Shown here: one piece after another, positions 50,661 to 59,731 of the stretch
Numbering within the stretch: the first letter of the stretch is position 1
How the letters are laid out: every line of letters starts with the position of its first letter
Source: Micromonospora sp. NBC_01740
GTDB lineage: Bacteria > Actinomycetota > Actinomycetes > Mycobacteriales > Micromonosporaceae
Assembly: GCF_035920365.1 (NCBI RefSeq)
Contig: NZ_CP109150.1
Coordinates: forward strand, 5,952,001 to 6,016,000
Direction of reading: 5' to 3'
DNA: 64,000 nt
Made by a program: the position numbers and the translations under genes
The notes under the pieces: model-generated
What the model was told of the DNA's origin: nothing
Database searches by the model: none
The model's input: only the letters and a program-made list of their open reading frames with translations

Positions 50661-50690
50661 TTGGGCGAGGCCTGCCTCCTCGGATAGCGT
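50661..50690 (+). promoter_or_regulatory. Promoter for the LAL regulator, probably leaderless
   Basis: TTGGGC (50661-50666), an 18-base spacer and TAGCGT (50685-50690). Transcription would begin about at 50697-50698, exactly at a GTG codon, so the mRNA is probably leaderless. Confidence 0.5.
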
Positions 50691-50697
50691 GCGCAGT

Positions 50698-53598
50698 GTG
50701 TACCGCTCCTCGAAGTTCATCGGCAGGGACGCCGAACTGCGCGCGGTGCTGAACAGCCTCGAATCGGCGCGGGCGGGGCGGGGCGGCGCGGTCTTCGTGG
50801 TGGGCGAGAGCGGCGTCGGCAAGTCCCGCCTCGCGTCGAGGGTCGCGGAGCTGGCCACCGCGGCGGGCATGCGGGTGATGCGGGGCCGGGGCAGCACGAT
50901 CGGCACCGCGGTGCCGCTGCGACCCCTCACCGAGGCGCTGCTGTCGCTGCTGCGGTCCGGGCCGGTCGACCCCACCGTGCTCGGGCCGTACGGCCCGATC
51001 CTCGGCCGGCTCGTCCCCGACTGGGGCCGGCCGCCCGCCGACCAGGAGAACGCGTCCCTGGTGATCCTCGCCGAGGCCGTCCTCCGGCTGACCGGCGTGG
51101 CCGGCGCGGGGCGGGGTTGCCTGATGCTGCTGGACGACCTCCAGGACGCCGACACGGAGACGTTGACCGTGCTGGAGTACCTGATCGACAACCTCGCCCT
51201 GCAACCGACCCTGCTGCTGGGGGCGATCAGGGCGGAGCCCTGCGCGGCGTCGACGATCGCCCGCTCGGCCGCCCAACGCGGTCAGTGCACTCTCATCGAG
51301 CTGGGCCGGCTCGACGACGACGCGCTGCGGCAGATGGTCGGCGCCTGCCTCGACGCCGACCCGGAGCAGGTGCCGGCGGCAGCGCACGCCCTCGTCTCGA
51401 CGGGCAGTGCCGGCAACCCCTTCCTGATCGAGGAACTCGTCGCCGGCATGGTCGACGGCGCGCTGCTGATCGGCGGCCCGGAGGGCTGGCGGCTGTCCGA
51501 GGAACTGCCCGCCGCCCTGCCGGGCACCCTGGCGCGGGGCATGGCGCAGGGGGTCGAGCAGCTCGGCCCCCAGGCCCGGGAGCTGCTCTCGATGGGCGCG
51601 CTGCTGGGCCAGCGGTTCCCGCTGGCCGTGGTGCAGGCGGCCACCGGGCTGAGCGACCACGACGTGCTCGACCACCTGTGCGGCGACGTCGCCGGGCGGC
51701 TGGTCACGGTGGACGACCAGCTCACCGACTGGTACGCCTTCCGGCACCGGCTGACCCGGGAGGCGCTGCTCAGTCTCCTCGGCCCCGCCGACCGCGCCCG
51801 GCTCGCCCAGCGGATGGCCGACGCGGTGGCGGCGGTCTTCCCCGGCCTGCCGGGCGAATGGTGCCAGGTGTCGGCCACGCTGCACCTGGAGGCCGACAAC
51901 CCGGAGGCGGCCGGCCGACTGTTCACCGAGGCGGGCCGGCGGGCGATCGCGCAGGGCGGCGCCACCACCGCGGTCGCCCTGCTCGACCGCGCGATCGGCC
52001 TGCTCGGCGAGAACCCGGTGGCCCGGGCGGCCGCCCTCGAAGCCCTGCTGCACGCCCTGGCGGAGGCAGGACTGGTCGAGCGGGCGCTCGCCTCGGTCAG
52101 CACCCTCGACCAGATCGGTGGCGTCGATCCGCGCCGGCGGGCGCAGCTGCACACCCGGCTGGCCTGGGCCGCGACGGTCGCCGGCCGCTCGGCCGAGGGG
52201 TTGGCACAGGTGGAGCAGGCGCGCGCCCTGCTCGGCCCGGACGCCGCCGCGGAGGACACCGCGCCGGTCGACGTGGTCGCCGCCCACCTGGTGCTGGACA
52301 CCGCCGGGCAGGACCAGCTCGCCACCGCCGAGGCGCTGGCCCGCCGGGCCGCCACCGTCGCCGAGACCGTCCCCCTGCCGGTGGTGGCCTGCCAGGCCTG
52401 GCAGTTGCTCGGCGCGTTGATCCGGCACCGGGACCCGGCGGAGGCGACACGGTGCCTGGAACGGGCCCTGGCGATCGCCGCGCAGCACCGGCTGCCGATC
52501 TGGGAGATCCACGCACTGATCCGGCTCGGCAACGACGACGCGCTGCGCGACGCGCGGCTGGACCGGCTCGAACAGGCCCGGGAGCGGGCCTCCCAGGCCG
52601 GCGCGGTGACCGCGCGCCACCAGGCGGAGGCCAGCCTCGCCCTGCACGCGGTGCTGCGGGGCGACTTCGACACCGCGGGTGCCCTCGTCCAGCAGGTGCT
52701 GGCCGCGACCACCCGGCTGAAGCTGCTGGAGACCACCCAGTACGTGCTGCTGGTCAGCGCCGTGCTCGCGGCGCACCAGGGGCGGCGCCGGGAGATGGAG
52801 CACGCGCTGGCCGAGTTCCGCCGGTGGAGCGGCGATCAGGCCCTGCACGCCTCCCGCGTACACGGGCTGGCCAGGGCCTTCTGCGCGCTGCTGGAGGAGG
52901 ACCGGCCCCGCGCCCTCGACGAACTGGCCCGCGCGTTCCACGCCGAGGCGCAGAGCCCGACGGTCTTCCACCTCTCCGGCCGGCACGGCCTGCACCTGCT
53001 GCTCCAGGTCACGTCCGGCGAGGCCGGCTGGCCGGCGTACGAGGCGGTGCAGGGCGACTCGGCGAGCAGGCTGCGCTGGGACCTGCAGTTCGCCCTCTTC
53101 GCGAAGGCGGTGCTGCTCGGCCGGTCCGGTCGGCCGGAGGAGGCGGCGGAGGCGGCGGCGGAGGCGATGCGGGCCGGGGCGCCGTACGCGATGGGCCGGC
53201 ACCTCGCGTTGCGGCTGGTGTGCGAGTCGGCCCTCGCCGACGGGTGGGGCACGCCGGTGCAGTGGCTGCGCGCCGCCGAGGAGCACTTCCACCGCAGCGA
53301 CGTGCCGGCCGTGGCCAGCGCCTGCCGGGCCCTGCTGCGCCAGGCGGGCGTACGCATGACGCAGCGCCGCTCCGGTGCGGGCGACATCCCCTCCGGCCTG
53401 CGGTCGGTGGGCGTGACGGTGCGGGAGTTCGAGGTGCTGCGGCTGCTGGTCGGGCGGCTGAGCAACCGGGAGATCGCCGGCCGGCTGCACCTGTCCCCGC
53501 GCACCGTGGAACGGCACGTGTCCAGCCTGCTCGGCAAGACGGGCCTGCCGAACCGGATCGCGCTGAGCGAGTACGCCGCCGAGGTGGAGAGCGGCTGA
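50698..53598 (+). CDS. LAL-type LuxR-family regulator with AAA ATPase domain
   Basis: A 966-aa large ATP-binding regulator. The P-loop is GESGVGKS near residue 40 and a Walker B-like LLLDDLQDAD near 145. A long helical TPR-like middle follows, then a C-terminal LuxR helix-turn-helix (VTVREFEVLRLL, SNREIAGRLHLS, RTVERHVSSLLGKTG). LALs sense a ligand and activate secondary-metabolite or sugar genes. It follows lanA in the same direction and precedes a pectate lyase, so it could serve either. I place the start at GTG 50698 (MYRSSKFIGR) because a -10 box ends at 50690; the GTG at 50689 would lie within that box. Confidence 0.85.
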   Translation: MYRSSKFIGRDAELRAVLNSLESARAGRGGAVFVVGESGVGKSRLASRVAELATAAGMRVMRGRGSTIGTAVPLRPLTEALLSLLRSGPVDPTVLGPYGPILGRLVPDWGRPPADQENASLVILAEAVLRLTGVAGAGRGCLMLLDDLQDADTETLTVLEYLIDNLALQPTLLLGAIRAEPCAASTIARSAAQRGQCTLIELGRLDDDALRQMVGACLDADPEQVPAAAHALVSTGSAGNPFLIEELVAGMVDGALLIGGPEGWRLSEELPAALPGTLARGMAQGVEQLGPQARELLSMGALLGQRFPLAVVQAATGLSDHDVLDHLCGDVAGRLVTVDDQLTDWYAFRHRLTREALLSLLGPADRARLAQRMADAVAAVFPGLPGEWCQVSATLHLEADNPEAAGRLFTEAGRRAIAQGGATTAVALLDRAIGLLGENPVARAAALEALLHALAEAGLVERALASVSTLDQIGGVDPRRRAQLHTRLAWAATVAGRSAEGLAQVEQARALLGPDAAAEDTAPVDVVAAHLVLDTAGQDQLATAEALARRAATVAETVPLPVVACQAWQLLGALIRHRDPAEATRCLERALAIAAQHRLPIWEIHALIRLGNDDALRDARLDRLEQARERASQAGAVTARHQAEASLALHAVLRGDFDTAGALVQQVLAATTRLKLLETTQYVLLVSAVLAAHQGRRREMEHALAEFRRWSGDQALHASRVHGLARAFCALLEEDRPRALDELARAFHAEAQSPTVFHLSGRHGLHLLLQVTSGEAGWPAYEAVQGDSASRLRWDLQFALFAKAVLLGRSGRPEEAAEAAAEAMRAGAPYAMGRHLALRLVCESALADGWGTPVQWLRAAEEHFHRSDVPAVASACRALLRQAGVRMTQRRSGAGDIPSGLRSVGVTVREFEVLRLLVGRLSNREIAGRLHLSPRTVERHVSSLLGKTGLPNRIALSEYAAEVESG

Positions 53599-53600
53599 GA

Positions 53601-53619
53601 GGCGCCGCCGGGCGGCGCC
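53601..53619. terminator. Hairpin after the LAL regulator
   Basis: GGCGCCG pairs with CGGCGCC around a five-base loop, two bases past the stop codon region at 53598. Confidence 0.45.
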
Positions 53620-53649
53620 CGGGTGCAACATTCCTGCAATCGACGAACG

Positions 53650-53679
53650 TTGACGTCGATGTCCGGGCGGCCCTAGCGT
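53650..53679 (+). promoter_or_regulatory. Promoter of the pectate lyase gene
   Basis: TTGACG (53650-53655), an 18-base spacer and TAGCGT (53674-53679): a good match to the actinomycete housekeeping consensus, about 107 bases before the GTG start. Confidence 0.6.
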
Positions 53680-53786
53680 CACGGGAGGGAAAGCCCTTTC
53701 CCGCGTGGTCCGGCGCCCCGCCGGTCGGCGGCACCGCCGCCGCCGGCCGACCGCGACCGCTCCCGTACCGCACCAGGAGGACCCCC

Positions 53787-55616
53787 GTGCGTGACAGGCG
53801 CATCAGACGTACCCGCGGCGCGGTCGCCGCGGTCGGCGTGTCGGCGACCGCGCTCGCCCTGGCCGCGACCATGGTCTCGACGGCCCACGCCGCCACCCTC
53901 TTCTCCGACGACTTCGGCGACGGCGACAGCGGCGGCTGGTCGAAGTCGGGCGGAACCTGGTCGGTGACCACCGACGGTTCGCCGGTACTCCGCCAGTCGA
54001 ACACCGGCAGCGAGCTGGCCCGGATGTTCGCCGGGCAGACGAGCTGGACCGACTACGAGGTACGGGCCCGGGTCAAGCCGGCCTCGTACGGCAGCGGCGG
54101 TCTCGTCGCCATCGCCGCCCGGGCCAGCAGCTCCACGAAGATGTACCGGCTGTCGCTGCTGGCCGACGGTCGCGCGGAACTCCAGGCCGTCAACGGCAGT
54201 GCGATCACCGTGCTCGGCTCGGCGGCCGGCGTCGGCTCCACCGGCGCGTGGCACACGCTGCGGATCGAGGCCGCCGGCAGCACCGTGCGCGGATTCGTCG
54301 ACGGCGTACGGGTCGGCGACGCGAACGCCACGCTGACCGGCGCCGGGCGGATCGCGCTGGTCACCGCCCACGCCGGCGCGAGCTTCGACGACGTGGTGGT
54401 CAGCTCCGGCGGCACCGGCCCGACCACCCCGCCGACCACCCCTGCCCCGACCACCGCTCCCCCGACGACACCGCCGCCACCGACCACACCGCCACCGACG
54501 ACACCGCCACCGGCCGCCGGCACCCTGGTCGTCGCCACGAACGGCGACGACGCCGCCCCGGGCACCCTCGCCGAGCCCCTGCGGAGCATCCAGCGCGCCC
54601 ACGACCTGGTCCAGCCCGGCGGGACCATCGTCGTGCGCGGAGGCACCTACGCCCCGACCAGCACCATCAAGATCCTCAAGGACGGCAGCCAGTCCCAGCC
54701 GATCACCCTCACCGCCCACCAGGGCGAGCGCGTGGTCATCGACGGCGAGAACATGCCGTACACGCCCGGGGCCGTGGGATCCTCGATCCCCCGGGCCGAC
54801 CGGGGCGCCCTGCACGTCGAGGGCGACTGGTGGCGGTTCGTCGGCCTGGAGATCGTCAACGGCCCGTACGGCATCTTCGGGGTGGACACCAACAACGGCC
54901 GCTACGAGCGCCTGGTCACCCGGGACAACTACGAGACCGGCCTGCACCTGCAGGGCGCCTCGTCGGGCAACCACATCATCGACCTGGACAGCTACGGCAA
55001 CCGCGACCCGCGCAAGAACGGCGAGAGCGCGGACGGCCTGGCGATCAAGGAGGGCTCCGGGACGGGCAACGTCGTCCGGGGCGCCCGGCTGTGGCGCAAC
55101 GCCGACGACGGCTTCGACGCCTGGCTGTTCCTGTCGCCGGTGCTCGTCGAGGGCAGCGTCGCCTACGACAACGGCTACAACTACTGGGGCCTGCCCGACT
55201 ACACCGGGGACGGCAACGGCTTCAAGAACGGCGGCGGCACGGATCCGCGTCCGGCGGTCGCCCACGTCACCCGCAACAGCATGGCCTGGGGCAACTCGGC
55301 CGGCGGCTTCATCGACAACGGCAACCCCGGCTCGCTGGTCTTCGAACGCAACACCGCCTGGGACAACGGCAGGGACGGCTTCAACGTCTCGCGCTCCACC
55401 TCGGTGCTCACCCGCAACCTCGCGGTCGGCAACACCACCGACGTGTCGCTCGGCGGCTCCACCGGCTCCGGCAACTCGTGGAACCTCGGCGGGACGTGGG
55501 CGCTCGCCAGCACGGACCCGGCCACGATCACCGGTCCCCGTACGCCCGACGGCGCCATCCCCACCTCCTCCTTCCTGCGCCCGGCCAACGGCGCGGACGT
55601 CGGCGCCCGCATCTGA
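53787..55616 (+). CDS. Secreted pectate lyase-like protein (PL9 type) with N-terminal binding domain
   Basis: A 609-aa secreted enzyme, GTG start behind AGGAGG. A signal peptide (residues 1-35) is followed by a jelly-roll/laminin-G-like module (DDFGDGDSGGW to FDDVVVSSGG, about 37-210) like those used for carbohydrate binding. A Pro/Thr linker of about 35 residues comes next. Then, from about 250, comes a right-handed beta-helix of the PL9 pectate-lyase kind: it opens with GDDAAPGTLAEPLRSI and PGGTIVVRGG, then NGESADGLAIKEG and NADDGFDAW. PL9 enzymes cleave polygalacturonate by beta-elimination with Ca2+ and a catalytic Lys. It has its own promoter and a strong terminator, so it is a single-gene unit for plant cell-wall use. 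Confidence 0.87.
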   Translation: MRDRRIRRTRGAVAAVGVSATALALAATMVSTAHAATLFSDDFGDGDSGGWSKSGGTWSVTTDGSPVLRQSNTGSELARMFAGQTSWTDYEVRARVKPASYGSGGLVAIAARASSSTKMYRLSLLADGRAELQAVNGSAITVLGSAAGVGSTGAWHTLRIEAAGSTVRGFVDGVRVGDANATLTGAGRIALVTAHAGASFDDVVVSSGGTGPTTPPTTPAPTTAPPTTPPPPTTPPPTTPPPAAGTLVVATNGDDAAPGTLAEPLRSIQRAHDLVQPGGTIVVRGGTYAPTSTIKILKDGSQSQPITLTAHQGERVVIDGENMPYTPGAVGSSIPRADRGALHVEGDWWRFVGLEIVNGPYGIFGVDTNNGRYERLVTRDNYETGLHLQGASSGNHIIDLDSYGNRDPRKNGESADGLAIKEGSGTGNVVRGARLWRNADDGFDAWLFLSPVLVEGSVAYDNGYNYWGLPDYTGDGNGFKNGGGTDPRPAVAHVTRNSMAWGNSAGGFIDNGNPGSLVFERNTAWDNGRDGFNVSRSTSVLTRNLAVGNTTDVSLGGSTGSGNSWNLGGTWALASTDPATITGPRTPDGAIPTSSFLRPANGADVGARI

Positions 55617-55626
55617 GCCGGACCGT

Positions 55627-55663
55627 CCGGGGTGGCCGGCGGCGGCTCCGCCGGCCACCCCGG
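55627..55663. terminator. Strong 16-bp-stem terminator
   Basis: CCGGGGTGGCCGGCGG (55627-55642) is perfectly complementary to 55648-55663 around a five-base loop, eleven bases past the pectate lyase stop. Confidence 0.8.
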
Positions 55664-55741
55664 CCGCCCGGCGGTCCCCGCACCGACCCGCGACCGCTTG
55701 CGGGGCCACCGCCCGGCGCTCCGCGCTGGCAGGATGGCCGG

Positions 55742-57181
55742 ATGGACCTCGACACCGGCGCCGGGCTGCTGCACCGGCTGACGTCCTACGAGCCGAGCCG
55801 CGAGTGGGACGTGCCCGTGGACGATCCGCGCGTCCGCCACGACCTCGTCCCGAACGACCCCGAGACCCTGCCGCCGCCCATGAAGGGCTACCCGGACGGC
55901 TTGGCCGTCCTCGCCCTGCCGCGCGACCTGCCCGACCCCGGCGTCCCCGCGACCGCCGTGCTGGCCGGCGTCGCGTCCCCCGCGCAGCCCCTCGACGCGG
56001 CGCAGCTGGGCCGCGTGCTCTTCCTGGGCGCCGGCGTCGTGCGCACCGCCGAGCGCAACGGCCGCCCCTTCCTCTACCGCGCCGCCGGCTCGGCCGGGGC
56101 GCGCTTTCCGCTGGAGGTCTACGCGAGCACCCGGGGCGTCGCGGGGGTGCCGGACGGCGTGCACTGGTACGACGCGCGGCGGCACGCGCTCGTCCAGGTG
56201 GCTCCCGCCGCGACCGGGGCGGTCACGACGCTGGTGGTCACGGGCGTGCCGTGGCGCACGGGGTGGCGCTACGCCGAGCGCGGCTGGCGACACCTCTACT
56301 GGGACGCCGGCACGCTGCTGGCCCAACTGTCGGCGGCCGCCGACAGCGCCGGCCTGTCGCCGCGGCTGCGGTCGCTCTTCCCGGACGCCACCGTGCGCAC
56401 GCTCGTCGGCGCGGACGGGGTGCACGAGTACCCGCTGGCCCTGCTGTCGTTCGGCGACGGCGATCCGGCGATCGGGCCCACCGGGCCGGCGCTCCCCGGT
56501 GAGCTGCCCCCGGTCGAGCTGCCGCTGTGCACCGCCGCCCAGCGCGCGGGCGAGCGGGACGTGCTCGGCGCGCCCTGGCCGTCGGCGGAGCCGCTGCCGG
56601 CGTACCCGCCGTCCGACCCGCTCGACGAGGTCGTCCGCCGGCGCGGCTCGCAGCGGCGGATGGACAGGTCCCGGACGCTGCCGCGCATCCTGCTGGAATG
56701 GCCCCTGGCCGCGGCCCTGCGCGGCGTGCCGGTGCCGCACTGGGTCGCCGTGCACGGGGTCGACGGGGTGCCGCCCGGCCTCTACCGGTGGCCCGACCTC
56801 TCGACGCCGCTGCGCGCCGGTGACCTGCGCGACGAGCTGCTCCGGGTCTGCCTGGACCAGGCGCTCGCCGGCGACGCCGCCTACGTCGTCGTCGCCGCCG
56901 CGCCGCTGTCGGCCCTCGACGACCGCGCCTACCGCGACGCCCAGCTCGCCGCCGGGCTCGTCGAGGGCCGGCTGCACCTCGCGACGTACGCCCTGGGCGC
57001 GGGCGCCTCGGGCATGACCTTCCTCGACTCGGACGTCCCGGGGCTGCTGGGCGAGCCGGACGACCTCGCGGCGCTGCTCTTCACCTGCGTGGGCGTCCCC
57101 GAGTACCGCTCGCGCGCGGGCGGGCGGCCGGGCGCCCCGGTCGAGGTCCGCCCGGTCATGCCCCGCCTCGGCGGTTCGTGA
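55742..57181 (+). CDS. SagB/ThcOx-like nitroreductase-family protein
   Basis: A 479-aa protein built of two nitroreductase-like halves. The N half has the SagB-type opening (DDPRVRHDLVPNDPETLPPPMKGYP) and an RFPLEVYASTR stretch; the C half repeats the fold with PPGLYRWPD and ALGAGASGMTFLDSD. Such proteins bind FMN and dehydrogenate azolines in some RiPP pathways or serve unknown redox roles. No cyclodehydratase (YcaO) gene is present, and lanM is 5.4 kb away, so I do not link it to the lanthipeptide. The start is ATG 55742 with only a weak ribosome site; ATG 55734 is out of frame. Confidence 0.75.
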   Translation: MDLDTGAGLLHRLTSYEPSREWDVPVDDPRVRHDLVPNDPETLPPPMKGYPDGLAVLALPRDLPDPGVPATAVLAGVASPAQPLDAAQLGRVLFLGAGVVRTAERNGRPFLYRAAGSAGARFPLEVYASTRGVAGVPDGVHWYDARRHALVQVAPAATGAVTTLVVTGVPWRTGWRYAERGWRHLYWDAGTLLAQLSAAADSAGLSPRLRSLFPDATVRTLVGADGVHEYPLALLSFGDGDPAIGPTGPALPGELPPVELPLCTAAQRAGERDVLGAPWPSAEPLPAYPPSDPLDEVVRRRGSQRRMDRSRTLPRILLEWPLAAALRGVPVPHWVAVHGVDGVPPGLYRWPDLSTPLRAGDLRDELLRVCLDQALAGDAAYVVVAAAPLSALDDRAYRDAQLAAGLVEGRLHLATYALGAGASGMTFLDSDVPGLLGEPDDLAALLFTCVGVPEYRSRAGGRPGAPVEVRPVMPRLGGS

Positions 57182-57201
57182 CGCCGCCCCGGCGTGCGTG
57201 C

Positions 57202-58443
57202 CTACCCGATGACCACCACCCGCGCCCATTCGGGTGGCGCGTCCGGCACGTAGTCGGGATCGTCCTCGTTCCACGATCCGGAGTACGTGTGCCGGCGGGG
57301 AAACAGCCCGACCACCGTGCGGCAGGGCGGCTGCGCGGCCGGCCAGGGCGTCTGCCCGTCGGTCAGGACCACGACGACGTCCGGGCGGGGCCGGGTCCGC
57401 AACGCCCGGGCGAAGCCCGTACGCAGGTCCGTCCCGCCCCCGCCCACCAAGGGGATCTCCTCGGCGCGGCACAGCGGGTGCACGGTCCGGGCCGCCGCGT
57501 CGCAGGACAGCACGGTGACCAGGTCACGCCGGCCGCCCACGGCGCGGGAGATCGCCGCGACCTCGAGCAGCGCGCTGCCCAGTTCGGCGTCGCTGACGGA
57601 CCCGGAGGTGTCGACGACCACGCAGACCCGAGGGGGCCTGCGCCGCAGGCTGGGCAGGACGACGCCGGGAACCCCGGCGGACCGCCGCGCCGGCCGGCCG
57701 TACGTGTAGTCCTCGCCCGCGCCCGCGCCGGAGGCCGCCGAGCGGATCGCCGCCCCCAGCAGGTCCCGCCACGGCTGGGGCGGGTGGAACGCCTCCTCCG
57801 CCCACCTCCGCCAGCCCTGCGGGACGTCCCCGGGACGCCCGGAGATGCCCTCCGCCACCCGGAACCGCACCGCGTCGCGTTCCTGCGCGCTGAGGCCCTG
57901 CGCGCCGTCCGGCCCCAGGTCCCACTCCCGCTCCGCCCCGTCGGCGCCGCTGCCGCAGTCCAGCCAGACCAGCCCCTGCGTACGCGGCCCGAGCCGGAAC
58001 TGTCGCAGGTAGTCCTCCATCAGCTCCCCCTCGGGCAGCCCCAGCGTCGCCGGGTCCACGACGCCGTCGGGCCGGGTCAACCCGTCGCCGAACACGTCGT
58101 CGTTGATCTCGCAGTCGGCGGCGATGTTCATCCGTAGCCGCTCCCCCGGCCCGGTCAGTCCCCGTTCCCGCGCGACCCGGTCACTGCGCCCGTGGTGGTC
58201 GCGGAGCAGGTGCGAGACCTCGTGCACCCACACCCCGGCGAGCTCCTCGACCGGGGTCCGGTCCACGAACACCGGGGAGACGTAGCACCGCCATTGCCGG
58301 TCCACCGCCATCGTCGGCACCCGGCGGGACTCCACCAGGTGCAGGGCGAACAGCGCCGACGCCAGGTAGGGCCGGACCCGGACGGCGTGCAGCCGGGCGG
58401 CGAAGAGCTTCTCACGGTCCAGCGTCCCCGGACCCGGGCTCAC
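57202..58443 (-). CDS. VWA-domain protein with metallopeptidase-like N domain
   Basis: A 413-aa protein, last gene of a three-gene minus-strand operon. The N part has a zinc-peptidase HEVSH (74-78) followed by RDHHGR, as in the DUF2201 putative metallopeptidase domain. The C part is a von Willebrand A fold with MIDAS residues DTSGS near residue 275 and later VVLTDG. It pairs with the MoxR-type ATPase encoded immediately upstream, with GTGA overlap at 58440-58443. MoxR/VWA pairs act as chaperone or metal-insertion machines; the client here is unknown. It ends 20 bases from the convergent nitroreductase gene. Confidence 0.85.
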   Translation of the reverse strand: MSPGPGTLDREKLFAARLHAVRVRPYLASALFALHLVESRRVPTMAVDRQWRCYVSPVFVDRTPVEELAGVWVHEVSHLLRDHHGRSDRVARERGLTGPGERLRMNIAADCEINDDVFGDGLTRPDGVVDPATLGLPEGELMEDYLRQFRLGPRTQGLVWLDCGSGADGAEREWDLGPDGAQGLSAQERDAVRFRVAEGISGRPGDVPQGWRRWAEEAFHPPQPWRDLLGAAIRSAASGAGAGEDYTYGRPARRSAGVPGVVLPSLRRRPPRVCVVVDTSGSVSDAELGSALLEVAAISRAVGGRRDLVTVLSCDAAARTVHPLCRAEEIPLVGGGGTDLRTGFARALRTRPRPDVVVVLTDGQTPWPAAQPPCRTVVGLFPRRHTYSGSWNEDDPDYVPDAPPEWARVVVIG

Positions 58444-59666
58444 CGGCCGCTCCCCGCGGCGGCGAGCCGGGCCTGGTCGGCTCGCCGGGACACCGACACC
58501 GCCCCGGCGAGCCGTTCGATCGCCGCCGGCACGTCCCAGTCCTCGCGGCGCAGGGCGGCGAGCGTGCTCGCGGGAACGACCACCAGGTCCGGCGGGCCGG
58601 TTTCCAGCGCCCGGACCAGCAGCGCCCACGCGGCGTCCCAGCGCCCCCTCTCCGGGCGCCCGCGGACGGCCTCCACCACGCCGTCCAGCACGGTCTGCCG
58701 CAGGTCGCCCCGCTCGGGCAGTACCGCAGCCGCCGGGTCGGCCAACAACGTCTCGGGGTCGGGGAGGTCCATCCGGTCCATGCTGGCGAGCAGTTCCAGC
58801 CCCGGGCCGTCGCCCACCGTGCCCCGCACCAGCATCGAGAGCACCTCCCGGGAGGTGCCCGCCGCGGTCGCGAAGGCGATCAGGCGCAGGGTCATCTCCC
58901 AGCTACGGGGCGAGGGCCACGGGCCGCCCCGGCGGGTCTCGTTGCCGGGCAGCCGGTGCACGAGCGCGGGGCGGGCCGACAGCAGCCCGCACACCGCGCG
59001 CCGGGCGAAGGTGACGGCCTCCGGCAACCTGTCGGGGCACAGCCGGGGCAGCGCGGTCCGGGGCCAGGTCCCGCCCAGGCCGCGCACCACGACCTCGTGG
59101 TCGTGGACCCACTGGAGATGGACGAAGCGGTTGGCCAGGGGTGGGCTCAGCTCCCAGCCGTCGGCCGCCGAGGAGCGGGGGTTCGCGGCGGCCACGATCC
59201 GGATCCCGGGCGGCAGCCGCAGCGCGCCCACCCGTCGCTCGAGCACGAGGCGGAGCAGGGCGGCCTGGACGGCCGGCGGGGCGGTGGACAGCTCGTCCAG
59301 GAACAGCAGCCCGCGGCCGGCGCGGACGAGGCGTACGGCCCAGTCCGGCGGCGCCATCGGGACGCCCTGCGTCGCCGGGTCGTCGCCGACGATCGGCAAC
59401 CCCGAGAAGTCGGACGGCTCGTGGACGCTGGCGACGACGGTCGTCAGCGGCAGGTCCAGCGCCTCGGCGAGCTGTGTCAGGGCAGCGGTCTTGCCGATCC
59501 CCGGTTCACCCCACAACAGCACGGGCAGGTCGGCGGCCACGGCCAGGGTCAGTGCCTCCAGCTGCGTGTCGGATCGGGGTTCGGTGGTGGTGTCGCGCAA
59601 CAGGGAGAGCAGCTCGGCGGCGACGGCGAGCTGCGGGTCGGGGGTCCGGTCGACGGCAAGGGGCAT
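58440..59666 (-). CDS. MoxR-type AAA+ ATPase
   Basis: A 408-aa AAA+ protein with Walker A GEPGIGKT (53-60), Walker B LLFLDE near 120 and sensor 1 VAAANP. It belongs to the MoxR/RavA group that works with a VWA partner to remodel proteins. It is translationally coupled to that partner downstream and lies 65 bases after a gene of unknown function. ATG 59666 with AGGTGAT upstream. Confidence 0.87.
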   Translation of the reverse strand: MPLAVDRTPDPQLAVAAELLSLLRDTTTEPRSDTQLEALTLAVAADLPVLLWGEPGIGKTAALTQLAEALDLPLTTVVASVHEPSDFSGLPIVGDDPATQGVPMAPPDWAVRLVRAGRGLLFLDELSTAPPAVQAALLRLVLERRVGALRLPPGIRIVAAANPRSSAADGWELSPPLANRFVHLQWVHDHEVVVRGLGGTWPRTALPRLCPDRLPEAVTFARRAVCGLLSARPALVHRLPGNETRRGGPWPSPRSWEMTLRLIAFATAAGTSREVLSMLVRGTVGDGPGLELLASMDRMDLPDPETLLADPAAAVLPERGDLRQTVLDGVVEAVRGRPERGRWDAAWALLVRALETGPPDLVVVPASTLAALRREDWDVPAAIERLAGAVSVSRRADQARLAAAGSGR

Positions 59667-59731
59667 GGTGATCACCTGTGGTTTCTCGTGGCGGGTGGAA
59701 GAGCGAGGTGGTGCGGGGCCAAGGCCCTCGG

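Noticed and set aside
55742..57181. SagB-like nitroreductase as a lanthipeptide tailoring enzyme
   Set aside because: There is no YcaO or azoline machinery, and a regulator, a pectate lyase, a promoter and a strong terminator lie between it and lanM.
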